Shown: positions 46,690 through 56,249 of the stretch, piece after piece | How positions within the stretch are numbered: position 1 is the first letter of the stretch | How the letters are laid out: every line of letters begins with the position of its first letter | Source of the DNA: Corythucha ciliata | Taxonomy: Eukaryota; Arthropoda; Insecta; Hemiptera; Tingidae | DNA: 64,000 bases | Assembly (NCBI GenBank): GCA_038030265.1 | Contig: CM075943.1 | Location: 45,880,001 to 45,944,000 of the forward strand | Direction: 5' to 3' | Notes under the pieces: generated by a model | Told to the model about the DNA's origin: nothing | Database searches by the model: none | The model's input: only the letters and a program-made list of their open reading frames with translations | Made by a program: the position numbers and the translations under genes

Positions 46690-46763
46690 AGTTTGTTTTG
46701 AACGAATAATTGTAGTAAAGATAGACCTTTTGCTGAATAAGGTTTATTCGTTCAAAACAAACT
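46690..46763. repeat. 20-bp perfect inverted repeat upstream of gag
   Basis: 46690-46709 and 46744-46763 are exact reverse complements (AGTTTGTTTTGAACGAATAA) separated by 34 bases. They lie in the leader or LTR remnant of the gypsy fragment. A hairpin in the RNA leader is possible. No LTR pair was found. Confidence 0.8.
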
Positions 46764-46774
46764 AAATAAATTAA

Positions 46775-46916
46775 AGCTCGGTTCACACGATGCATTTTTT
46801 GAAGCATGAAGGGCTGCCTGTTCTAAAAAAACATCCGGTCACTACCGGAGAACATATGTTTTTTTTTCACCATGCAAGTAAACATGCTTCGAAAAATCCA
46901 TCGTGTGCACCCAGCT
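46775..46916. mobile_element. 142-bp MITE-like element
   Basis: Ends are inverted: AGCTCGGTTCACACGATG on the left and an inverted copy with few changes on the right, extending about 34 bases to GAAGCATG. Flanks are TTAA on the left and GTAA on the right, perhaps a decayed TTAA duplication. The middle has a small CCGG palindrome. It is non-coding. Confidence 0.65.
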
Positions 46917-46989
46917 GTAAGGGAAGTCATGTGAAGATAAACAAAAGTAGAGGGGAGAAATCAACAATTTAAAATTCTAGGACAGGGGC

Positions 46990-47440
46990 CACGTTTTCAT
47001 TTTGTTGAAATTCTCCTCCACCTAATCCTTTCTCTGCATTAGCCTTTCTCTGCATTAGGTTGGGGGGGGGGGATATTTATCGTGTACTTTTTGTCCCGCG
47101 GTACATACGGGAAATCCCGCGCGGGACGGGACGCCGGACGGGACTTGAGTGCGCGGGACGGGACGCGAGACGGGAACTCAGCAAAAAAATGCGGGACGGG
47201 ACGGGACTTTTCATTTCCCGTCCCGCGCGCACCCCTAGCTGTGCGAAGGAAGCCTGCAAGAAAAAAGAGGACATTGTGTACGGTCTTATAAATTAATTTG
47301 TTGTGCATCGATCATTTTTACAGAAGCCACTTTAATGTCAACCCATTCTTTTTTGCGATTCAGGGGGAGCACCGCTCCCCCAACCAGACCATTGGGGGAG
47401 CATTCGCTATCCCTGAAATCCACTTCCGCCGCCACTGTGG
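46990..47440. other. GGGAC-rich segment and possible hAT-type end
   Basis: 47094-47228 is a low-complexity stretch of GGGAC/GTCCC units in both orientations, able to fold on itself. At 47360-47425, a poly-G/C self-complementary segment followed by 'CTGAAATCCACTTCCGCCG' resembles the right end of a hAT-like element. G11 is at 47062-47072. No gene is seen. Confidence 0.35.
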
Positions 47441-47459
47441 TGTGGTTTAATCAATTTCA

Positions 47460-47990
47460 AGCGTTTTCTAGCGGGCTAATTGTGTTGAGAGATGTGCGTT
47501 TTTAGGGCTGCCCGATGTCACTCTCGGGAGCAATTTGGGTCTATTTCAAAAGCTTGGTATCACCGTGGTAATTTTGTGCACATTTAATCCAAACCATGTG
47601 GGAAATTGTTTTTCGATGCCGAACCCCTAGCACATTGTATTGTCCTGGTTCGCCGGTCCTGGACCTGGTCCTGGAAATTCACCGCATTACACTTGAATGA
47701 AGGGGCAATATCGTTGATTTTGACAAGATTTGGCCCCTCAACGACTAGGAGAATAGAGGAGCTCGTCAACAAAGGAATTTTTTCCAATATGTGACATGGT
47801 GTCGTTCAATCGATTTCGAGCGTGCTAATTAGGTTTGAGTGATGGGCATTTCCAGGAGTGCCCGATGTCACCCTCGAAAGCAATTTGAGCCCATTTTGGA
47901 GGCTTAATAACGACGTGGGTGTTTTGTGTACATTGAGACGCAACCACGAGATGCCGCTCCTAGCTGATCATATTCTTCCAATGCGAAACG
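47460..47990. repeat. Dispersed repeat family R, two tandem-like copies
   Basis: Copies at about 47.50-47.80 and 47.85-47.99 kb both carry 'GCCCGATGTCAC' with the TCTCGGGAGC/CCTCGAAAGC variants and 'AATTTGAGCCCATTTTG'-like text. They match the family at 43.86 and 60.67 kb. Confidence 0.6.
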
Positions 47991-47999
47991 TCCTCATTG

Positions 48000-49452
48000 T
48001 TTCTACCAACCTTTGGAGAAAACTCTATACATAGATATTTATATTAACCTCTCACATGAAATGAAATTCATTGGCCGAGAGAGTTTGTAGGTCAATAAAT
48101 GTTTTCCTCTCTGCCCGCTCCCTGCTATCCTTCTTTACTCCTTAACAACAAACTTCTTCATGTTCGTTCAAAAAGTAAGAAAAAGAACGGTGGTATAGAG
48201 CCCCCCCCCCCCCTACGGAATTGATGGGTGGCGGAACTTCCCTTTTGTTTCCTCTTTCGTGTGATGTATGCGAGACCGATAACTATTAAATAGAAACAGA
48301 ATCGATTTCTTTGCCGAGTCAATGAGAGAGAGAGAGAGAGCGAGTGAGTGAGTGAGTGAGAGAGTGAGTGAGTGAGTTTGGCATCAGTTTCAACATTAGG
48401 TAGGCAAATGTTAAGACCATTCCCTCCTCCTCCCCCTACGACCGATCGTCACAAGAGAAACCCTTCGAAGCAAACTTTAAAGAGGCGGAGATCGGAATAG
48501 CGTAAATCGTGGAATATATCCATCCCTAATCGTCCTTTCTCTGCTACAAATGTCACGATTTGTATGGAAAATACTTACTTTAGCGAAGAAATTGTCCCCT
48601 TGCTACCAGTTTGTCGGCCCCCGACCAATCTTTCTTTTTTTCGTTCGACTGGCGTCATTTCTCACACATCCATGAATCCTTAAAAACTTTATTTACTACT
48701 TGGGCCTAAAGGCGGAGGGGGGATTAGGGGGGCGGACACCCGAAAATTAAAGAAAAAAATAAAACTTCACGCTCAGGAAGAACTTTTCTCTCTTCGCCAT
48801 TCCCTCTACGAAACATCATAGGGAGGGGCGACATTCTGTTCATTTCCATAAGAAGCTATTTTGAATGTCCGGACTTGGAACTGGCACGGGAGGGGGAGGC
48901 AATTTACAATTCAGATAAACGACGGAGTGTGTGTGCGTGGGTCCGTTGATGGTGGCGTGGGGTGTGGTGGGAGAGTGCGAAGTCAGGGAAAAATGCTCCC
49001 GAGGTCGTGATCCTACCCCCCCCCCCACCACCACCATTCACAGCTTTGAAAGATGACACCTTGGGACATTCAAGCGCCGAAAAAAGGCTGCGACGGCAGC
49101 AGGTGTGAAGCCCGTCGCTTTTATTCAAAGCGGAACGGATTTATTGTGTAATTTCCGTTCCATAAATTAATCTACGAGAAAATTTCCATTTTGGAAAACT
49201 TTTTTTTTATCGTATTAACACGCTCTTTACATTTCCTTTCATAAATCAGACCGTTCCAAGTTTTAAATTAGTTCGATTGGAAATTAAAAGAACGCCAGGA
49301 AATAAACTTATCGAATGCCCCCCTCCCCACGCTTTCGCGACCTACCTGCCGCCGGATGAGAGAAATTCGATAACCCGGTTTTTGTTGTCATCAAAAGTTT
49401 TCTTGATTATTCACGCTTTCATTGTTAAATTTATGAGATAACTGGAAGTCTC
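48000..49452. other. Unassigned sequence upstream of the secreted-protein gene
   Basis: No coding region is recognised. C13 at 48201-48213 and C11 at 49016-49026 occur. A GA/GAGT microsatellite lies at 48323-48376. The last 60 bases hold the promoter of the next gene. Confidence 0.5.
48323..48376 (+). repeat. (GA)n-(GAGT)n microsatellite
   Basis: A run of GA dinucleotides passes into GAGT tetranucleotides over about 54 bases. Confidence 0.9.
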
Positions 49453-49460
49453 TTTATAAG
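49453..49460 (+). promoter_or_regulatory. TATA box of the secreted-protein gene
   Basis: TTTATAAG lies 45 bases before the start codon. An initiator-like TCATAAC about 30 bases downstream (near 49485) would give a 5' leader of about 20 bases. Confidence 0.5.
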
Positions 49461-49504
49461 CGATGGCAATATTGAAGTTCGAATCATAACTTTTAGGGAC
49501 CACT

Positions 49505-50424
49505 ATGATTCTCTTGGCGATCGTCTTTTTTTCCGCTGTTTCATCGATTAATTCTCAGGTAAAAATTCTATGAACGTGTTTTACGGAGTTGTTTCTTTTT
49601 AACTCCGCGGTTTTATTCCGAAGGTTTACCACAATGGTCGAATTAGCTGGCAGTACTGGCTCCGTGATAGACCCCGTCACTTCAACTATGAAACTTCGGG
49701 CCTCAATGGCGAATTTTTCAACGTGGGCGACATTAATTTTATAATGAAACATCCGTCTTACGACAATATTCGGGAATTAAACGAGGAGCCACCTTTGCCT
49801 CCACGATTCGTGTTGATCAGACCGAAATGGCCGCCGCCAACATCGTCACCGCCGCCGCCGCCACCTCTATCGGTTCGCTTTAAACCGAATTTTATCGCTC
49901 GTTTCAACGGTAGTCGTCTCATTTTGCCCGGTGAGCGTTCTCCATCAGTGACTCGACGTCAACTCGAGTCGGTCATTCGTGACCTACAGAGTCCTGCGTC
50001 AGTTCCCGTGCTCAGCTCCGACGGCAGCTATCCAACCTCTTTGGACAAATACCTTCGATCGACCACCATTGTCGACGGTGACCCGCAACTCGATGACCGG
50101 GTGTGCGTGTTCGACGATGACATCGTTCTACCAGTTCCGGCCACTTTGAGCGTGCTAAGATTCTATCGTTTTCTTGTGGAGCAAAGTGTGAGCCCCAGTA
50201 GCCCAGTTCAGTTGAGTATGGCGAAGGCTGAGAACGTGTCCGCATTTCTCGAGTATTTGACGCATCAGGATGACGTTACGATTGAGTGTATGTCTCAGTT
50301 GCCTTTTAGATATGTGCAAAAGATTCTTGAAAGCGCCCCATCCAAAATACAGGACAAAATGATCTTGAAAATTTATCATTTCAGGATACCATTCAAAGTT
50401 TTGAAACGTTTTTTTTACAAATAG
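49505..50424 (+). CDS. Unknown secreted protein, two exons, proline-rich
   Basis: Exon 1 (49505-49558) encodes a signal peptide, MILLAIVFFSAVSSINS, ending in CAG|GTAAAA. A 65-base intron ends ATTCCGAAG, and exon 2 (49624-50424) continues in phase to TAG, giving 284 residues. The N-terminus has an aromatic/charged stretch (WQYWLRDRPRHF). Residues near 78-94 are proline-rich (two PPP blocks). The C-terminal half is helical-looking with acidic DDD and basic ends. There is no membrane segment after the signal, few cysteines and no domain I recognise. A TATA box and AATAAA flank the frame. It is likely a host gene. Exon 2 alone cannot be a chance artefact easily at 267 codons, but the function is unknown. 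Confidence 0.75.
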
Positions 50425-50501
50425 ACCGCCGGGACGTTCGGGAGAAGGATTTTGTTCTCAAACAATCCAATTACTTTATTTAACTATTACCTACTATAAA
50501 C

Positions 50502-50507
50502 AATAAA
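50502..50507 (+). terminator. Poly-A signal AATAAA
   Basis: AATAAA lies 78 bases after the stop of the secreted-protein gene, a usual distance for cleavage and polyadenylation. Confidence 0.6.
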
Positions 50508-52780
50508 TTATTCGCACACACTAAGCACTATGTGGATGTAACCCCCCCCCCCTCCTTGTAGAGCTCATTGTCAGACAATTGGTTAAAACTGGAAGAGTTT
50601 TAATGCTCGAGAAACGTGAATCAACTACCTTCATGAACCGCGCTCCCCCTCACCGCTCTCAAATTTTACAATTCGAACGTAATTTTAAGACATACACCTA
50701 CTCGAAAACCTCTTCGTTTTCAACCTCTTGATCTCGTCTTCAGACCAGCATCGGGGGCTGATTATTTAATTAGAACAAAGCCCCCCCCCCTCTCAATCCA
50801 TTCACCCGCCCACAATTAGATGAAAATAATGTTTATTCAAAGCCACCCTTCTTCCTTGCCTTCCATCCAAGACCAATTCATCTCAGCCACCGCAAGAATT
50901 TCACCCCTTCAGGGGGCAAAGGAGGGGGGGGTGTTCGCTCAAGCGAATGTTGGGATTCCTGGGAATGGTTTTCGCATTCGAAGACCCTCCTATGAATAAC
51001 CATTGTCCTATTAAAAGGGAACGGGATACGGCTCGCTCTCCTTATTTGTTAAAAGGTTAGATGAAGACATTTTCTCCTTGAGTCCCCGTGGTAGGAAAAG
51101 CGCTATAGTGATGTGGAATAGGGGGGGGGGAGGGTAAATATATTTTTGTCCCCGCCGGAGAGATTCTGGGTCACAGATAAACGTGAAACGTTACGATGTT
51201 TGGGGGGGGGGGGATGAGGGAGAAATACAGGTTCAATCTTGATGATATTTGTACTAAAAGTCTGAATCTGAAAATCTACTTCAGTGAGTGTGATGGTCCA
51301 GGGGTGAGTTGGGGGGAAGGAGGGTGCAGTGCCTTCACAATACAAAAAAAACCAAGGAAATAAGTTCGAACGTGTTTTTTGTGGAGGGCAAAAAAACGAG
51401 GACGAAAAAAAAAAAGATAACAACGCACAAAGGGGGAAAATGAAGAGAGCTAAAATGAGGAAAATAAGGTTACTCGAATATAAAAGGAAGGCTGTGACTA
51501 AAATTTGAGAATAATACCGTCAAAAGCCTCACTTCCCATCGTTCATCGCTCATGACTTACGATTCGCGGAGGGGGTGGGGGCAAAGAAACAGGATATTTT
51601 GGCAGTTGAGGCACGCCCTGTGCAGTTTAAGACGTTCTTTTCGGAAATTATTACCGACAGCCTTCTCTTTTTTGTGGTCCCCAATTGGCTCCTCTTTCAT
51701 TGCTATAGGAATTCTGTTGATTACCGGCGGGAGAGGAGCGGTTTTGAATCGCGAAGAAACCCCCCCCCCACCCCTCCACACCATATCGATGTATCATTAC
51801 AGCCAAGGTGATAGTCATATGCACCCCCACCGCATCCCCAACACCACTGTTTATGAGTCATAATAATTAATTCTTTAAAATCAGGATTTTTTCCTGGAAA
51901 ATGGGGAAGGGAATGGGAAGACGCAAGTCTTCTAAAAAGGGCATTAAAAGGGGAATTAGCGGGAGGTCGTTATAAAGGGAATAAAGTTGCGATCGGCAGG
52001 TGGTTTCCATCCTAATAACTTTTATCGCCCCCTAAAAAAAAAAAAAAAAAGAAGGAAAAAAAGGAAGAAACGAGAATAGCGCCGCGCTAGCACGAAGCTT
52101 TTAAATGATAAATTATCGAGACGAGAGGTCCTATAGCTAGTCATTAGATTTCTGTCATAACCCCCCCCCTCCTCCAGTCACCCCCAACACACCAAATCAA
52201 AAACCACTCACCAGTCTTTTGTATGTATAACGACAGATGACGGGAGGGGAGGGGTTTGTGAGAAGGGTTAATCACGTAACAAAAGGCTCTCGGGGGATGC
52301 TTGAAATTAGGGGCCCGTTACTAATTGGTTCCCCCTCGTTATACAAAAAAAAATATCCTTTGCATGCTGCTGGACGTTGACTTACAGAACATTTTAGGCA
52401 TTAATTTCTAAATAGACCGAATTTTAGCTAATTTAGAAGTGCTCTTGATTCATATTGAAATACGCACGATCGCTATGAGTATTGGCTGGAGGGAGGGGGA
52501 TCAGGAAGTGGAATCGCCACCTTCTGCTTTTCGCAATAATTGTATTGATGAGCTTTGACGGTGATAGAGAAGATATTGACCTTACCCTGGCTGTTCTTAA
52601 GGTACGCACAGAGAACTAATAAACGGCAAATAGTTGGGATTGGGTTTGCCAACTCGAAATTTAACAAAATCTGTATAAAAGTTTCAGAGTTCAAAAAGAA
52701 AGAAAAACAAAAACAAAAACAAAAACGGGACACTCGACTTGAGGTGTCGTCATAGAGGGCACTCGCGAAGGACGTGCTGG
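50508..52780. other. Unassigned sequence with many poly-G/poly-C tracts
   Basis: C11 at 50542, C10 at 50781, G8 at 50924, G10 at 51121, G12 at 51202, C10 at 51760 and C9 at 52161 stand out. An A-run lies near 52036-52050. Frames up to 137 codons (52473-52886, minus) are low-complexity and unconvincing. No gene is recognised. Confidence 0.5.
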
Positions 52781-52784
52781 ACGA

Positions 52785-53112
52785 ACTCGAGAAACTCCAA
52801 CCACAAGAAGCTCTAACCACAGAAAGCCGTAACCCCAAAAATATCAAACCACAAAGTGCTCTAACCATGGAAAGACTTGACCACATAAACGTTTAACTGA
52901 CATCAAAATGCTGAAAAAAAATCCCATCATAAAAAACTCTAACACCACACTGATCACAAACAAATTGAACCACAAAAACATGGACCCACAACATACCAAA
53001 ATACCAAAAGATGCGTTCCTAACCTCAAAATGCTCGAATCACAGAAAGCAGCGACCCAAAAATGTTCTAACCACAAAAAGCTCGAATCACAAAAAGCTTT
53101 AACCACAACAAG
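52785..53112 (+). repeat. 16-base degenerate tandem repeat, family D
   Basis: About 20 imperfect copies of 'CTCTAACCACAAAAAG' run head to tail with occasional expanded units. The phrase 'AACCACA' recurs every 14-18 bases. It translates to Asn/His/Lys-rich peptide by chance. Confidence 0.75.
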
Positions 53113-53169
53113 CCCTGAGCACTATGAGCTACTGTCAAAGTGGGTAAAAATCGCAGTTGTTGCTGCATA

Positions 53170-53604
53170 ATTATCTGGATATTGTCATTTCATCTCAAAT
53201 ACACCGGGGGCCGAAGCACATCATATTCTCCTAACACGATAGATCGTTGATCAACTCAAAACCTATTGGATAATTGCTGTTTTTTTTTTGTTTTTTTTGC
53301 AAGTTTTGGTCCCCCTCCCACCACCACTGATCAGAGTGCAGAGAGCTCAGCATTGGAGCAGTTTTTGCCAATAATGTTTCTGTATGGCTTAAATTAAAAT
53401 TGAGTGAAATTAAAATTTCCAGTTGGATATGAATGAAGCATTTAAAATGCTCCCGAAATCTTCATATTAGTTTCCAACATTTTCAGGAAATTTCAATCCA
53501 AATATCAAATTTCCGCCCAGGAAATTTCAATCCAAATATCAAATTTCCGCCCCCATGCTTCGGCTCTTATCAAAAAATATTCAACGATCCGCTGAAAACC
53601 TTTG

Positions 53605-53645
<41 letters not shown>

Positions 53646-53835
53646 CATTCTATATGGCTTAAGAGAGCGACATTTCTAGGGGTGCCCGAAATCACTCTCG
53701 AAAGCAATTTGGGCCCACTTTGAACTCATTACAGCCTCGTGAGAATTTTATGCCCTTTTCAAGCCACACCCAACCAATTGTATGTAGGAAAAGTTCCTTC
53801 AGAGCCGTGCTCCTAACGCATCATAATATTAGTTG
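53170..53835. repeat. Dispersed repeat family R with 34-bp duplication and poly-T
   Basis: 53675-53830 carries a diverged copy of the family (GGGGTGCCCGAAATCACTC). Upstream is an exact 34-base tandem duplication at 53485-53518 and 53519-53552. A T36 run occupies 53606-53641. Confidence 0.65.
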
Positions 53836-54699
53836 AACAGTTGAAAATGAGGCCGGCAAAGGTCAACCAGGTTGCCAAATGTCAACTGTTCGAAAGAGTT
53901 ATCGAAAGCCATACCTTTTTAGCCAAAAAAGTTGCCTCCAGAAAACCGCGAGTTATATGTATAGAGAAAAATCCATTATATTACTATATATGGTCACAAA
54001 ACTTCCAGATCTTTCTCAAGTCTTGTACAGTTTCTAGGAATTGTTTTCCTCTTTAATAAAATTCTAGACTTTTCCCAAGCAAAGCTTTTAAATACTCCCT
54101 CCACCTTTATTGAGTAGTTCAGTTCAGTTTCAGTCTTGACGGAGTGATTAAGTTGTTGAGTGCAGGCGCGGATCCAGAGTTTGCTCAAGGAGGGGGCTAT
54201 GACCCCCATCCTGTACCACCGGAGTTTTGGACGCGATAAACCCGAAAATCTGCGCGTTTAACCTTGCTGACGCCCTTATCTCTTGACCTCTTTGTCACGT
54301 TTTCTCGTGGTTGTTGTGGTGAATGCCAAAGGATCTCATAAACCACGTCCAGTTCAAATAGAAACACATAAACGTTCAGCCTACAAACTGTCCCTGGGAA
54401 ATTTCTGGCAAAAACGGCCAAAAATTTAAAGAACATTGGCAAAACCGCGTATTTTAACGAGCGGTTAAAGTGGTTTTCACTTTGATACCAGGTTCCAAAC
54501 CACAGTACACTGTAAGGGTTCAACCTTAGCAGTCGCGGATCCCAGGCTCAGGATGGTTGAACCCTCTCCTTCACTTCAGTTGGTAAGGTGAAGACTGTGA
54601 GTTCGGGGGGAAGGGGGGGGGGTCGAATGGTTCACCGATTGAGTCAATTAATATCTTTTGAGAGTGCGAAGAGCCTCTGATTTGGCAATTTTTTTCGGC
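53836..54699. other. Mostly unassigned; one hAT-type end
   Basis: CAGGCGCGGATCCAG at 54159-54173 equals the left end of the hAT element at 19889, followed by a short self-complementary GGGGG/CCCCC segment. The rest shows no recognisable gene. G10 lies at 54613-54622. Confidence 0.45.
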
Positions 54700-55560
54700 G
54701 CAGCAAGTCACATCAGGCGTGCTATGAATAGCGTCATTTAAGCCGAAAGCCGTATACATATACATACATGGCGCAAATGCAGTATTGACGACTTTTGGAC
54801 GCAAACAGTCAGTTTTGCCATTTGTGTGGTGCAAATAGTCCGTCATATACCATTTTTAGGTTGCGAATGGTCATGTTTGCCATTTCCAAGGGGCAAATTG
54901 TCTGTTTCCAAGGGACAAATTGTCTGGTCATTCTGGATCACAAGTGAATATTAGCAAGAATCGTCAGTTTTGCTTTTTTTTTTTTACAGCAGGCATTGCA
55001 TGTTAGCCATTTTCCACGCATGAATGGTCAGTTTTGCCCGTATTTGTGGCTGGAATCACCTGTTCAAGCATTTTAGAGCGCAAATTCGGGACTCGTAAAG
55101 TCAGTTTCGTCATTTTTAGAGCGTGAATCGCCAGTCCGTTTAGCCATTTTCAAGGCGAGAATCGTCATTTTTGCCATTTTTCAGGTCATAAAAATAGTCA
55201 CATCAAGCCAAAAGCAAAGAATGGCCAGTTTGGCCATTCGTTGCTCGCGAACGGTCGATTTTGCACTTTTCAGGGCTGGAATCATCTGTTTAGGCATTTT
55301 CTGGGTGCGAATAGTCAGTTTAGCCGTTTTTGGAACGCGAATATGGCCCGTCGTTGAGCCAGAGAAGCGAATGATCAGTATTGGCCATTTTTGGCGCGCG
55401 CAAATGGTTGATTTTGCCATTTTTGCCGCGCAAATAGTTGATTTTGCCATTTTTGGCGCCACTTTGGGGTGCGATTGCAGTCAGTTCAGCTGTTTCTATG
55501 GTGGGAATAGCCATAGTTTGGCTATTTTAAAGCAGTTAATGGCTGTCAAGCAATTTCTAG
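54700..55560 (+). repeat. Degenerate short-period array, family B
   Basis: About 25 imperfect units of 28-38 bases resemble 'GCGAATGGTCAGTTTTGCCA' plus 'TTTTTGG'. Reverse complements form the arrays at 11.44-11.92 and 60.33-60.68 kb. Confidence 0.65.
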
Positions 55561-55649
55561 AAGAGCGAAACACACAATTTTCCAAGCCCCTCCTATATTA
55601 GCAAGTCTGATCGGCGGCTGAATCTTTCTATTTTGGGGTTTCTCCACAC

Positions 55650-56245
55650 AGGGAAAATCTACATTTAACAATTTTAATCATAATATTACTTTACATTTTA
55701 CCACCCCTAATCACCACAATTCTAATGGTCCAATTAATCGAGCTCATTCGACGATGATCAAAATTATGAATATTATTCGTAGTGAAGATACTAATATTTC
55801 CCTGGTAAATTTAATAAAACTAGCATTAATCGCGTACAATAATACTCTTAATTCCAATTTGAAATTATCCCCCAACGAAATAACATTCGGCGTCACTCAT
55901 CCCACCGAAACAAATGCAAATATCATTATGGACCAAAAAATTGACGAGTACCACGAGGAGAAAATCTTAATACATAAAGCCATGAAGCAGTTAATAGAGA
56001 AAGAAAAAGAAATTAGAACTAATAGCCTCAATCAAAATAGGGAAACCCTTGAAGTACCGTCTGGAAACATTTACATTAAAACTCACTTCAGAAACAAAGC
56101 AAGAGACCGATACAAAAAGGTTGCCTACGATAAAAATTTAAAAAGAGCCAAACTAAATAAGAAAACTATTAAAATCCACCCCAGCCAAGTTAAAAGGCCA
56201 AGAAAATTTGAAGATCACTGGGAAAAAAGAACGGTTGAAATTTAA
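55650..56245 (+). pseudogene. Ty3-type integrase C-terminal fragment, catalytic Glu lost
   Basis: The frame is open from about 55650 and holds the end of a retroelement integrase core: LHFTTPNHHNSNGPI, then helices (LALIAYNNTLNSN, LSPNEITFG) and a basic C-terminal tail (HPSQVKRPRKF). In the family the core reads NGPIER; here it is NGPINR, so the catalytic glutamate is replaced. The two upstream aspartates are absent because the sequence starts too late. It is flanked by no LTR, RT or gag. It may be a retroelement remnant or part of a Ginger-like DNA transposon; I cannot decide. Confidence 0.75.
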
Positions 56246-56249
56246 ACGT

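Noticed and set aside
47094..47235. GGGAC-rich stretch as a GC-box promoter or CpG island
   Set aside because: It is a short low-complexity repeat with inverted copies and no gene on either side.
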